The notes under the pieces: model-generated | Told to the model about the DNA's origin: nothing | What the model saw: only the letters and a program-made list of their open reading frames with translations | The model's database searches: none | From: an uncultured Flavobacteriaceae bacterium | GTDB taxonomy: Bacteria; Bacteroidota; Bacteroidia; Flavobacteriales; Flavobacteriaceae | DNA: 64,000 nt | Direction: 5' to 3' | Assembly: GCA_947494825.1 (NCBI GenBank) | Contig: CANLWN010000001.1 | Location: forward strand, 682,001 to 746,000 | Position numbers and translations under genes: made by a program | Shown here: in pieces, positions 7,405-15,982 of the stretch | Layout: each line of letters starts with the position of its first letter | How positions within the stretch are numbered: the first letter of the stretch is position 1

Positions 7405-8514
7405 TTAGTCTTGGAGCCGCGCTATAAAACCCCAGTTGGTATGCTGCAGACGGCCCATAGTCTTAAACCCCTCGCCAAAAAAGGAGGCATCCCCGTCCGC
7501 TATGATTTGCAGTTCATTATTTCCTTTTTTCAAGTTTAGGGTGGTACGGAACATGCCATCGAACATGCGCTCAAACTTTACCTTCCCATAACTAAACACC
7601 TCTTCGCCATTTAAAAGGATACGTACCTTGCCTACAAAATCGAAATGCAGGATTTTTGTCTGGGCACTTTCCGCCATAAGCTGCGTTTTGGCAACCGCTA
7701 CCCCTGTCGGGTATTCAAAATAACGGGATAGATTCACAAAGGCATCATCGGGTTCATACACCTTTTTCCACGGACCGGACATGATGCTCGGGTCCACTGT
7801 ATCAAGCAAATGACTAGATGTGGTATCCCTGGGAAATTGGGCGGAGATCTCCCATTCACGCAAAAAAGATGCTGGGAGCGGCTTTGCAGCCTCGGGGGCA
7901 ACTTCTGGTAGGGCTTTGTAGGTGACATTTGCAAAGTACGAGGAGCCAAACATACTGCGCAGCAGAAAATGCTCCCCCCTCAACGCTTTGTCCAACAGCT
8001 TTACCTCCATTTGTGGTTCCTCACTGTGGTTTACAAAGACCTTTAAACGGTTTCCCTGTACTTCAAAGGCAGCATGGAACCATTCCAAGGATCGTATGTC
8101 GGCCTCCTTCTCATAGGTGGGATAATTGTAAAACACCCAGCTTAGGGCACCGTTGTAGATGGGGATATATTGAATGGCTTCCCGGGTTCCTCCCAAACCG
8201 GGCCTAAAATAGATAAACTGATAGTTGTGCTCGTTGGCCACATGAAATCCCAGACCGGACATGACCGCCCCGGCTATGTCCATCTCTATCCTAAAATTTT
8301 TAGCTTCTACGGCCTTGGTCAAAGCAATGGATTGTTTTTTACTGTCCAGTTTTACGCTTTGTTTTCCCTTAAAAATTGTATCGATATAGGCCGTAGGTTG
8401 GTTGTCTTCCGATAGAATGGTACATTTATCTCGCTCAAATAGGGGTTGTTGTCCTAGGGCACAGATTGTGTACCCTAGGGAAAATAAGATAAGTACTGTT
8501 TTTGGAATTTTCAT
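7405..8514 (-). CDS. Secreted LamG/ConA-like domain protein
   Basis: 369 aa with a Sec signal peptide (MKIPKTVLILFSLGYTICALGQ). Residues about 50-200 look like a concanavalin-A-type beta sandwich: FRIEMDIAGAVMSGLGFHVA, YQFIYFRPG and SLEWFHAAFEVQGNRLKVFVN. This is the arrangement of LamG and DUF1080-type domains. The C-terminal part (about 215-369) resembles a galactose-binding-like sandwich (LHFDFVGKVRILLNGEEVF; NNELQIIADGDASFFG). It probably binds a glycan or cell-surface ligand, and no catalytic residues are obvious. It is divergent from an HTH-TM-LamG gene with a dyad between them, so the two probably form a sensor/target pair. Confidence 0.7.
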   Translation of the reverse strand: MKIPKTVLILFSLGYTICALGQQPLFERDKCTILSEDNQPTAYIDTIFKGKQSVKLDSKKQSIALTKAVEAKNFRIEMDIAGAVMSGLGFHVANEHNYQFIYFRPGLGGTREAIQYIPIYNGALSWVFYNYPTYEKEADIRSLEWFHAAFEVQGNRLKVFVNHSEEPQMEVKLLDKALRGEHFLLRSMFGSSYFANVTYKALPEVAPEAAKPLPASFLREWEISAQFPRDTTSSHLLDTVDPSIMSGPWKKVYEPDDAFVNLSRYFEYPTGVAVAKTQLMAESAQTKILHFDFVGKVRILLNGEEVFSYGKVKFERMFDGMFRTTLNLKKGNNELQIIADGDASFFGEGFKTMGRLQHTNWGFIARLQD

Positions 8515-8545
8515 GTATAAAAGGTTTTAAAATCGTTTATTTTTA

Positions 8546-8601
8546 TCCTAAACTAAGGGAAGTGTGAGAAGGCCCATTTTCGTTTTACACTTATTTTAGG
8601 A
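8546..8601. promoter_or_regulatory. Interrupted dyad in the divergent promoter region
   Basis: Left arm 8546-8565 starts TCCTAAACTAAG and ends GTGT. Right arm 8587-8601 is ACACTTATTTTAGGA. They pair as TCCTAAA/TTTAGGA at the outside and GTGT/ACAC at the inside, with mismatches between. It lies midway between the secreted LamG gene and the HTH gene, a likely operator for the latter. Confidence 0.4.
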
Positions 8602-8634
8602 CCTTTTTTCGATCATTAACATACATAGCTGTAA

Positions 8635-8943
8635 ATGAACACTTTAGCCTCCATAGACCGGGAATTGTTGGATAGTATCAAGCGGCAAATCGTTAAGGCC
8701 TCCGGCCTTGAGGGCAAGACGGATTGGGTTCAGAAAGACTATGAGTTTTTGGTTTTTTATATCGAGGACCAGACTGGAGTACCCCTAAGTCTTTCCACCA
8801 TTAAACGGATATGGCGAAACGAATATCACCGACTGCCCCATATCTCCACCTTGGATGTTCTTGCCCAATTGGCATATCAAATGGACTGGCACAGCTTAAA
8901 GAAAAAATGGCTGTCCAGGACGCCGTGGACAGATCCCGCCTAA
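8635..8943 (+). CDS. N-terminal HTH-like part of a split transmembrane regulator
   Basis: 102 aa, ATG at 8635. Residues about 20-90 contain a compact helical domain: DYEFLVFYIEDQTGVPLSLS, then TIKRIWRNEYHRLPHISTLDVLAQ. This is a DNA-binding-like arrangement in which STIKRIW could be the recognition helix. The frame ends at TAA 8941-8943 but stays open in the same frame straight into the next ORF, whose first residues are a basic linker and a membrane helix. It therefore looks like the cytoplasmic head of a one-piece HTH-TM-LamG protein interrupted by a nonsense codon. It could also work as a free regulator. Confidence 0.6.
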   Translation: MNTLASIDRELLDSIKRQIVKASGLEGKTDWVQKDYEFLVFYIEDQTGVPLSLSTIKRIWRNEYHRLPHISTLDVLAQLAYQMDWHSLKKKWLSRTPWTDPA

Positions 8944-8973
8944 GTAGATGAAAAGAAAGGGAAGCGTAATCCG

Positions 8974-9951
8974 TTGCTCTATATTGTTGTTATTATAGGC
9001 CTGCTGTTTGGCCTGGGCGTCCTCCTTTCCCTGGCATTGGATAAAACCCCTACCCTATCCCCTGCCGAAAGGGAGGCTGTGACCTTCTCCTATAAAAAAT
9101 CCGTGGAAGGAAAAATTCCCAATACCGTTGTTTTTCATTACAATGTGGAATCCGTGACGGCCGATCGGTTTTTTCTACAGCAGAGCTGGGATGAGAGCCG
9201 AAGGGTGGAAATCTATAAGGGCAATACGGAACAAACCGATATTTACTACGTACCAGGCTATTATACCGCGCGACTTCTGGCCGATACCGTGGTCATCAAG
9301 GAAATACCCATTCATATTACACATTATGATTGGTTTATGGCCGCACGACAACCCATGTCCACGATACGGGCCTTTGACCGTAAGTACTGGTCGGATGCCC
9401 CTCATATGGGCATTGATGAAGAGGTACTTCGGGCCGGCCATATTGATCCTTCCCAAGCCTTTCAACTGGCTTTTTATCTAGTGAGGGATTTTGGTATGGA
9501 CGGTGATAATTTTAGCTATAGCACCCGATTTAAGATGGACCCTCTGGATGCCGTTCCCTGTCCCAACATAAACCTCCATGTACAGGGAGAAACAGGTTAC
9601 TATTGGATCATGTTGGGGTTGAAGGGTTGTGAAAGTGAACTTGGTATGCGTTTGGGCGAAGTACAGCATCCGGGTAAATACCAAGATCTTACTATGTTCG
9701 GGACAGAAATGTATCAATGGCAGGAGATAAATTTTACCGTAGAGGATAAAAAGCTAAGGTTTGTGCTTAACGGGAAGCCTATTTTTTCAACTGCCTATAC
9801 CCAATCCATAGGGGCCATAAAGGAAATAAGCTATTTCTTTAACGGGCTTGGGATGATCGATGATGTTCGGCTATGGGACCATACGCAAACGCTCCGTTTT
9901 TCGGAAGATTTTGAACCGCACAAAGCAAGGGAACCGGAAACCGTAAATTAG
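8974..9951 (+). CDS. TM-LamG part of the split regulator
   Basis: About 325 aa from TTG 8974; there is no ATG between the TAA at 8941 and the membrane helix. The frame is the same as the HTH ORF, and the ten codons after the stop (VDEKKGKRNP) read as a normal basic juxtamembrane linker. Then comes one TM helix (LLYIVVIIGLLFGLGVLLSL). The outside part has a beta-rich domain (about 30-130) followed by a LamG-like domain (about 175-310: FSYSTRFKMDPLDA, YYWIMLGLKG, WQEINFTVEDKKLRFVLNG, IDDVRLWD). It probably senses a surface ligand bound by the LamG domain. It may be a pseudogene fragment, depend on readthrough, or start at TTG. Confidence 0.55.
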   Translation: MLYIVVIIGLLFGLGVLLSLALDKTPTLSPAEREAVTFSYKKSVEGKIPNTVVFHYNVESVTADRFFLQQSWDESRRVEIYKGNTEQTDIYYVPGYYTARLLADTVVIKEIPIHITHYDWFMAARQPMSTIRAFDRKYWSDAPHMGIDEEVLRAGHIDPSQAFQLAFYLVRDFGMDGDNFSYSTRFKMDPLDAVPCPNINLHVQGETGYYWIMLGLKGCESELGMRLGEVQHPGKYQDLTMFGTEMYQWQEINFTVEDKKLRFVLNGKPIFSTAYTQSIGAIKEISYFFNGLGMIDDVRLWDHTQTLRFSEDFEPHKAREPETVN

Positions 9952-10035
9952 GCGTAAGGCAGTTTCGAGTGGCATAGGCTGTAACAAAATCCCTTCGCAA
10001 ACGTCTATTAGTTAAGGACTAAGACATAAATCGTC

Positions 10036-10155
10036 ATGAAAACACTAAACATGAATTATGCGAAACGCAGCCTGTATTACAGCCAGGAAAACGGCTGGTG
10101 CATGAATCGCTACTACCGTTACAGATCTACATTTGGTATCCATACCAAAGGCTAA
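10036..10155 (+). CDS. Possible 39-aa Tyr-rich small protein
   Basis: Open frame ATG 10036 to TAA 10153-10155. It starts MKTLNMNYAKRSLYYSQENG and continues WCMNRYYRYRSTFG. It is basic (Lys/Arg) with seven Tyr and one Cys and no hydrophobic segment. The composition is protein-like rather than random, but no family is recognised and no clear promoter was found. Confidence 0.4.
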   Translation: MKTLNMNYAKRSLYYSQENGWCMNRYYRYRSTFGIHTKG

Positions 10156-10220
10156 ACGCTGTTGACCCTTAGCTTGGACACACCCCACTTAGGAATTTGG
10201 ACAAGGGCTACATAGGAACG

Positions 10221-10397
10221 TCAGTTACTTCTGTGCGCGAAGATTGCAGCAATCACCAAACCCAAACCCAGACCAGTAAGCAAGGCCGCCACAAACCACA
10301 TGGGGGACTGTTGTATAAAGGCAAGTCCCACCCCAACTCCAGCAATGAGCATACCCCCAATGGCTACGCCCCCGCTATCCTTTTTTTTGATCGACAT
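10221..10397 (-). CDS. 58-aa two-helix membrane protein
   Basis: ATG complementary to 10395-10397, stop at 10221-10223. It starts MSIKKKDSGGVAIGGMLIAG, with one Gly-rich membrane helix (about residues 11-28), a short SPMW turn and a second helix (about 33-53) ending in FAHRSN. The basic N-terminus predicts both ends inside. It follows the 10536-12818 operon on the same strand, 138 bases downstream. The function is unknown. Confidence 0.65.
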   Translation of the reverse strand: MSIKKKDSGGVAIGGMLIAGVGVGLAFIQQSPMWFVAALLTGLGLGLVIAAIFAHRSN

Positions 10398-10535
10398 CCT
10401 TTGTTTCTTTATTAATTAGGGGTACAAGATATCCCCAATCACAGGTTTTTGAAATGACCATTGTCATGGAATTCAAGGCCCATAGGCTCCTGCGAAGGGT
10501 TTAAAGGATGCCCTTTCATTTCTTTGGGTCCGGAT

Positions 10536-11684
10536 TTATTTGGCCTTCAATTCCTTGATCAATCGTATGGAGCATTCCTTAAAGAAATTTTCCAGCACAT
10601 CTGGCGCCACGTATTCGTAAGGGGTGTCCTTCGTATTGGTACTAATGGCATGCAACTTGTTGGAAGTACCGGCAGCGTTTATCCGATACCGACAACCGTC
10701 CACACAAGGGGTATAATAAAAAGTATACGACCCCACCAGGTCGTTGTCCTTTACACTGATCAGTTTAAATTCTGCAGAGGTCCCCGTAAAGGAAAAATTG
10801 ACCGATGCTGCTTGTTCGCTTCCATTCCCATCCACATATTTATTGGTATTGTGCTTAATATCCCCGTACGTTACCAATTCCAATATAAGGTCGGTCTTGG
10901 TGCTTCTATGGATACCTGCATAATCCGCAGAACTGTTCTCCCCTTCCAAGGCCTTGGCAAACATGGCCCGGTCCCGAACCACATAATCGGCCTTTAACAG
11001 TTCTTTCTCAATGGTACTGTAAATGGTATTGTTGATCTGTTTTTGAGCCTCTGTGATCTTGTCTTCCTCAGAGACCGGAACCCTTAACACAATAGAGGTG
11101 TTTCCAGTGGTCTTCAGGATGTTGGACAGGGAGGGTTTGGTAAAGATCTCGTCCCGTTTGGGCTGTAGTATAAAGGTAGCCTGCGTATAGACCACAGGTT
11201 TTTTGGGCGCTGGAGGAGTACGCACTGCGGGTCTGGAGGTTTTACTGGCTACGAGTCCAAAAATGGCCAGGGCACATACTGCCAGGCCTACAAAATGTAA
11301 TTTCAGCTTTTTCATGGAAAAGGTTTTTATGGAATAAAGGATTAACAAAAAAATATAGATGAAGATATCTATCCAATCAAAGGTTCCGTACAGTATACCC
11401 ATGGCCTGCAACCCCTCGCTCACGACCGGAAGACTCCATAAGATTAAGCTGTACACCCTGGGGTAGCTTAAGGTGGCCAGATAATCCGCCATTAGATAGA
11501 CTGCAAGGCACCAAGCTAGGTCGGCATAATGGTTCTTGACCCAAAGAAGGAATGGGTTATCTATAGTGATTGGATTAGGATTCCCAAACCCCAATACATC
11601 AAAGATGTAGATTTCTGGTCTGAAGCCCCAATAGGACATCAGCCCTGAAATCACAAGCAGTACGGCATATATCGGTTTGTTCAT
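10536..11684 (-). CDS. Fusion: VanZ-like membrane domain plus exported CsgG-like domain
   Basis: 382 aa from the ATG at 11684; the TTG/ATG further up lacks a good context. Residues 1-122 carry about four membrane helices with VanZ/DUF2809-like spacing (SYPRVYSLILWSLPVVSEGLQ, then FDWIDIFIYIFLL). At about residue 123 a second signal-like segment begins (MKKLKLHFVGLAVCALAIFG). After it comes a soluble domain of about 220 residues (TSIVLRVPVSEEDKITEAQ; AMFAKALEG; LELVTYGDIKHN) recalling CsgG-like or penicillin-binding-activator-like periplasmic domains. It looks like two genes joined in frame. It is the last gene of an operon with the two upstream secreted proteins (38-base gap). Confidence 0.65.
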   Translation of the reverse strand: MNKPIYAVLLVISGLMSYWGFRPEIYIFDVLGFGNPNPITIDNPFLLWVKNHYADLAWCLAVYLMADYLATLSYPRVYSLILWSLPVVSEGLQAMGILYGTFDWIDIFIYIFLLILYSIKTFSMKKLKLHFVGLAVCALAIFGLVASKTSRPAVRTPPAPKKPVVYTQATFILQPKRDEIFTKPSLSNILKTTGNTSIVLRVPVSEEDKITEAQKQINNTIYSTIEKELLKADYVVRDRAMFAKALEGENSSADYAGIHRSTKTDLILELVTYGDIKHNTNKYVDGNGSEQAASVNFSFTGTSAEFKLISVKDNDLVGSYTFYYTPCVDGCRYRINAAGTSNKLHAISTNTKDTPYEYVAPDVLENFFKECSIRLIKELKAK

Positions 11685-11721
11685 AATGCTATGCTTCCGC
11701 TTCGAATCCCCCACTTTTAAA

Positions 11722-12303
11722 TTATTGTTGAAGCATACATATTGCGGCTTCCATCAGGTTGGATTGAAAATTGTCGTTTAAAATTTCATAATCAAAAAAA
11801 ATACCCAGGTCGTCCTTTCCCCGTTTGTCCTCCGCCACTTTATCCGATGTAAAATAGACCTTCACATATTGAATGGGACTGGTGGCCAATTCCTTCAATT
11901 GCTCTTCGGTTACCTTGTAAAAGGGTCTGTTGATCTCCGTTGTGGCCGGCAGATTGAACTTTCCGGGATGATCCCGATCCGGATACAGGGTAACCCTAGC
12001 TTCGTTTGTAAGCTGAAAAACCAGCGGGTTATCGCTCATAATATGGATACGCCTGCCCAGTTCCCTCACCAATTGCAAACGCAGGTAAAATCCCTTGTCC
12101 GATTGTATCAAGGTAGCACCTGCGGCCTGACTAAACTTTGAAAATATGGGCTGTAGTTTGGTAGCTTTGATAATTTTTTCTTCCGTGAGATGTTTCGCCG
12201 CTTTTCGTGCCATTTTTGAGGATGTCTTACATTTTTGACCCATCGCAAGGAGGGAAAAAAGACAAAACACGAGAATAAGTCCCCTCTTCTTTTGGTTGCT
12301 CAT
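11722..12303 (-). CDS. Secreted hypothetical protein
   Basis: 193 aa with a signal peptide (KKRGLILVFCLFSLLAMGQ). The mature part is basic and beta-rich, with LYPDRDHPGKFNLP and KVYFTSDKVAEDKRGKDDLG. I do not recognise a family. Its ATG overlaps the upstream stop by four bases (ATGA), so the two genes should be translationally coupled. It lies 38 bases before the VanZ/CsgG-like fusion, suggesting a shared envelope role. Confidence 0.65.
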   Translation of the reverse strand: MSNQKKRGLILVFCLFSLLAMGQKCKTSSKMARKAAKHLTEEKIIKATKLQPIFSKFSQAAGATLIQSDKGFYLRLQLVRELGRRIHIMSDNPLVFQLTNEARVTLYPDRDHPGKFNLPATTEINRPFYKVTEEQLKELATSPIQYVKVYFTSDKVAEDKRGKDDLGIFFDYEILNDNFQSNLMEAAICMLQQ

Positions 12304-12818
12304 ATCGCCAACTTTATTTTAAGGTTGATACCATTATATTGAGAGGTAATCTGCCATTGCAATGGCAAGTTTCGTCCCACAAATTTGCCATCGGAGAATA
12401 TCGGTTTCCATTTGGGGAAAAGGGAACCTAAAAGCGCTCCCACCAAGGCCCCACTGGCCGTATAACCAATATAGAATTCTGCCCCCCTATCCCGCTCTAT
12501 TCCCAGGGGATCGGGTTGTACGTCAATCAGAAAAGCGGTAAGGGCCAGGGTCCCTGCACCGATTAGACCGCCCGGTACAGCATGACTGCCTTTGGGTACA
12601 CGGATAAGAGTAAGGTCATTTAAGTTCATCTTTTCATGGGCCCTGGTCTTCACATTGAAAAAATCGGCCTGTCCTTGGTCAATTGATAGGCGGTTGACCT
12701 TTATGATCCGGTAGTCCTTTGAATAGAGTTTGGCCCTTCGATATGTCTGTAAGCCTTCCTGGGCAAGGCCCATATTGGTGAGTATTAGTAATGGAAGGAA
12801 GAAGATAATTTGCTTCAT
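12300..12818 (-). CDS. Secreted or membrane hypothetical protein
   Basis: 172 aa with a signal peptide (MKQIIFFLPLLILTNMGLAQ). A beta-rich region (YRIIKVNRLSIDQGQADFFN) is followed by a Gly/Ala-rich hydrophobic stretch (GGLIGAGTLALTAFLID) and GYTASGALVGALLGSLFP, which could be one or two membrane passes of glycine-zipper type. It is the first gene of the 10536-12818 operon. A leader of about 170 bases separates it from the likely promoter at 12992-13020. The function is unknown. Confidence 0.65.
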   Translation of the reverse strand: MKQIIFFLPLLILTNMGLAQEGLQTYRRAKLYSKDYRIIKVNRLSIDQGQADFFNVKTRAHEKMNLNDLTLIRVPKGSHAVPGGLIGAGTLALTAFLIDVQPDPLGIERDRGAEFYIGYTASGALVGALLGSLFPKWKPIFSDGKFVGRNLPLQWQITSQYNGINLKIKLAI

Positions 12819-12991
12819 TTATAGCGGGTTTAACATTAGTATCAGGGACCAAAGGGGTACACCGGGGAAAGTAGGTTTCTGGTACATTAGCAATGCGTTT
12901 CCGCAATAGGGCCAAGTATGTACCGCGGTCTACAGCGATGGCCGTAGTCCTCAGAATTCCTGAATTCGAGACCTGGTAAATGGGGATATAA

Positions 12992-13020
12992 CAAATGTAT
13001 CGTCTGTGCTATGGAGCAAA
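12992..13020 (-). promoter_or_regulatory. Promoter of the 10536-12818 operon
   Basis: On the minus strand, TTTG (13017-13020), 17 bases, then TACATTTG (12992-12999), an exact TAnnTTTG match. Transcription would start near 12987, leaving a leader of roughly 170 bases before the ATG at 12818. That leader shows no obvious ORF and no riboswitch that I recognise. Confidence 0.5.
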
Positions 13021-13079
13021 GAAGTGATATGTTCCAATTTTATACAGATATGTTTCAAAGGGGGTGTAGCGGAAAGAAT

Positions 13080-15902
13080 TCAGCCCTTGTATTGCGAAGG
13101 TGGTATCCCAAAGGTCTCTTTGAAACATTTGGAAAAATACCCCACATTATCAAAACCTACCTTGTAGGCAATTTCGGCTACCGTTCCGGCCTTGCCCTTT
13201 AGCATCTGGGCAGCTCGTTTTAGGCGTATCATACGGATGAATTCGGTGGTGGAAAAACCGGTGAGGGATTTTAGTTTTCTATGGAGTTGCGTCCGACTCA
13301 TATACATTTCCCGTACAAAAGTTTCCACACTGAAATCGGGGTTTTCCATATGCGTTTCCACAATGTCAACGGCCTGCTCCAAAAGTCGTTGATCGCTGGA
13401 GGTAATTCCTATTTTTTTTAGTGGCAGGCTAGGGACCGCGGTATCATTTTCCAAATCGCGTATTTTCTGCTCAAACCTTTGGCGCGTGGATCGCATCCGC
13501 TTTTCCTTTCGGTAAACAATGACCACAAGTAAAAGCGCCAGCAAGGTATAGGAAGTATATGCCCAACCACTGCGCCAAATAGGTGCGGAAATAGAAATTT
13601 GCACCGAGGTATCCTTGGCCGGATTGTTCTGCATTCGTAGCCATAACGTGTATGAACCGGGAGGCAGGTTGGTAAAACTGATCCATTCTTTCTTCTCCAG
13701 AGGTTGCCAATCTACTTCAGCACCTTGGAGCCGATATTCATAGGTATGGTCTGCATAGTCCGAGTAGTTTAGCTCCGAAAACTTAAAGGAAAAACTATTC
13801 TGGGTATAATCTAGCTGTATAGCCCCGGTGTCTGACAGTTGGCTCCGCCAAAACCTTGGGACATCTTGATCTAAAATCCGAAAATCGGTAAATACGAGGT
13901 CTCCCAAGGAATCTGAATGATTCATGGTATTGGGGTAAAACAGGTTAAATCCATTGATTCCTCCAAAGAAGAATGCACCTGCCTGTCCATGAAAATATGC
14001 CCCTGCATTAAACTCATCTCCCTGCACGGCAAGGTTTTCCCTGTAGTAGCTGATTTTCTGTGTATTGGGGTCTAACCGTCCCAGCCCCGTATTTCCGCTA
14101 AACCACACAAAGCCACGCTCATCCACCAACACCCCGTATACCACATCGTTCAAGAGACCATTGCCGGTATTGTAATGATCAAAGGTATCGGTAGAGGGGT
14201 CCAGGACATCCAGACCTCCGCCATACGTGCCTATCCATATAGCCCCCTTTTGGTCCTGGACGATGCTGGTGACGTACTTGTGGCTCAAGGATCTGGGATT
14301 TAAGGGATCGGGAAGGTAGCGCTTGATTTTGCCTGTATTGGGATCGAGCCGATTGAGTCCATTTTGAGTGCCGATCCATAAGTTCTCGGCCTTGTCAAAG
14401 TAGAGGTAATTGATTGCGTTGGTGGTGGGGCTGTCCGGGTCCCCTTCCCGATGTGGATAGTTTTTGGACGCTTGGGTCTTTGGATTGAATCGCCAAAGTC
14501 CCTGTTGGGAATCGAACCAAATATTCCCCTGGCTATCAGCTCTCACAGCCCTAACCTGCCTTATTGAATCTGTTCTTCCCGGCAGCATATGGTAGCGTTT
14601 ATAGGTATCCGTGTGCTTATCAAAACGTATCAGTCCGTTCAGCCAGGTACCCGCCCAAATAGCGCCTTGGCTATCCTGGCAGAGCGACCGAATCGTATGG
14701 GTTTGGGAAGTCTTTAATCCCGGTCCATCGTAAACCTTTATCCGTTTGAAGCTGGTATCAAAGCGATTTAATCCGTCATGGGTCCCCACCCATACTTCTC
14801 CATCGCTGTCCTGAAAAATGGATCGCACCGAATTTTCACTTAGACTGTTAGGGTCCTCCGCGATATGATGGTAATGCTGAAACCTTGGTGCTTTTGTGTC
14901 ATGGATATTGATGCCGCCACCAAAAGTACCCACCCATAGGATACCTTGGTCGTCCAAAAGCAAGGATTTGATGGAGTCCGACCCCAACCCGAACCTATTT
15001 TGGACATCTGCCCGGAGCACCCCAAACTCCTGTGTAGTTTTGTTAAAATGCACCAGTCCTCCCCCTACGGTACCTAACCAAAGGTTTCCTTTTACACCTT
15101 CACAAATAGATAATACCATATTTTTGGTATCATACCGCTCCGGGGAATCGTAAAAGGGAAAAGTGGTCGTAGCCCGGGTATCCAAATTATACCTTGTAAC
15201 CCCCTTGCTACTTCCGATCCAGAGATTCAAGGAATCCAAAAGGAGCGAACTGTTAAAATAGTCTTTAACGGGATGTAGCACCAAGGACGTGGCAAATGCA
15301 CCTGCCTTCCACTCTATTTTTTCCAGCATTTGCGTAGTTAGGACCCAAAGATTGCCCTCGGGATCAGGTGCTATAGCCTTTACATTGTAGTCCAGGTCAA
15401 TTCCAGGCGTATTATACTTTGTAAAACCCGTATCGGGTTCAAAGGCATAGAGGCCGTTCCAAGTGCCTACCCAAAGCTGTCCGTCCGGGCTCTTTTGTAG
15501 CGTATTGATGCAATTGCGGTCCAAGCTTGCAGAATTAGCAATGTCTTGAAGGTAGGTCATAAAGTTGTCCTGATCGGGATCATAGCGGTTGAGTCCGTTT
15601 TTGGTGCCTATCCATAGGAAACCATCTTGGTCTTCAACAAGCGTATTGATATAACTGTTGCTTAGACTCCGCTGATCGCCGGGTACAGGTCTGTAAACCG
15701 TAAAATCGGTGCCATCGTATCGGTTCAATCCATCTTCGGTGCCAAACCACATAAACCCACGACTATCCTTAAGGACGCAGGTAATGGAGGACTGGGACAG
15801 CCCATGTTCCATGGTAAGTTGCCGAAATCTGGGTGTGAGGTCCTGCCCAAAAGCAACTTGGACCATCAAAACGCAGATAAAAGATATCAGAAGTACCCTC
15901 AT
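13080..15902 (-). CDS. Propeller-Y_Y_Y transmembrane AraC-family regulator
   Basis: 940 aa. A signal peptide (MRVLLISFICVLMVQVAFG) is followed by two seven-bladed Reg_prop propellers (about 25-660) with repeated DSRGFMWFGTEDGLNRYD, GNLWLGT and GAIWIGTYGGGLD blades. A Y_Y_Y domain (about 690-750: YEYRLQGAEVDWQPL, FTNLPPGSYTLWLRMQ) precedes one TM helix (about 765-785). A short coiled linker then leads directly to an AraC HTH (about 830-940: YMSRTQLHRKLKSLTGFSTTEFI and VGFDNVGYFSKCFKETFG). Classical hybrid two-component sensors have a kinase and receiver between the TM and the HTH; both are absent. It probably works as a one-component membrane regulator. No SusC/D genes lie nearby. Confidence 0.9.
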   Translation of the reverse strand: MRVLLISFICVLMVQVAFGQDLTPRFRQLTMEHGLSQSSITCVLKDSRGFMWFGTEDGLNRYDGTDFTVYRPVPGDQRSLSNSYINTLVEDQDGFLWIGTKNGLNRYDPDQDNFMTYLQDIANSASLDRNCINTLQKSPDGQLWVGTWNGLYAFEPDTGFTKYNTPGIDLDYNVKAIAPDPEGNLWVLTTQMLEKIEWKAGAFATSLVLHPVKDYFNSSLLLDSLNLWIGSSKGVTRYNLDTRATTTFPFYDSPERYDTKNMVLSICEGVKGNLWLGTVGGGLVHFNKTTQEFGVLRADVQNRFGLGSDSIKSLLLDDQGILWVGTFGGGINIHDTKAPRFQHYHHIAEDPNSLSENSVRSIFQDSDGEVWVGTHDGLNRFDTSFKRIKVYDGPGLKTSQTHTIRSLCQDSQGAIWAGTWLNGLIRFDKHTDTYKRYHMLPGRTDSIRQVRAVRADSQGNIWFDSQQGLWRFNPKTQASKNYPHREGDPDSPTTNAINYLYFDKAENLWIGTQNGLNRLDPNTGKIKRYLPDPLNPRSLSHKYVTSIVQDQKGAIWIGTYGGGLDVLDPSTDTFDHYNTGNGLLNDVVYGVLVDERGFVWFSGNTGLGRLDPNTQKISYYRENLAVQGDEFNAGAYFHGQAGAFFFGGINGFNLFYPNTMNHSDSLGDLVFTDFRILDQDVPRFWRSQLSDTGAIQLDYTQNSFSFKFSELNYSDYADHTYEYRLQGAEVDWQPLEKKEWISFTNLPPGSYTLWLRMQNNPAKDTSVQISISAPIWRSGWAYTSYTLLALLLVVIVYRKEKRMRSTRQRFEQKIRDLENDTAVPSLPLKKIGITSSDQRLLEQAVDIVETHMENPDFSVETFVREMYMSRTQLHRKLKSLTGFSTTEFIRMIRLKRAAQMLKGKAGTVAEIAYKVGFDNVGYFSKCFKETFGIPPSQYKG

Positions 15903-15982
15903 GGTTTGGTTACTGCCGGTTTGCTGTTGGAAATTTTATTAAAAATATAGAAAATAAGCTTGGGCCGTGGATTTTCCCTGGG

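Larger units (their letters stand above)
9952..10535. other. Gap holding two small ORFs
   Basis: No long gene fits here. It carries a 39-codon ORF on the plus strand (10036-10155) and a 58-codon membrane ORF on the minus strand (10221-10397), both listed separately. The rest is AT-rich spacer. Confidence 0.5.
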
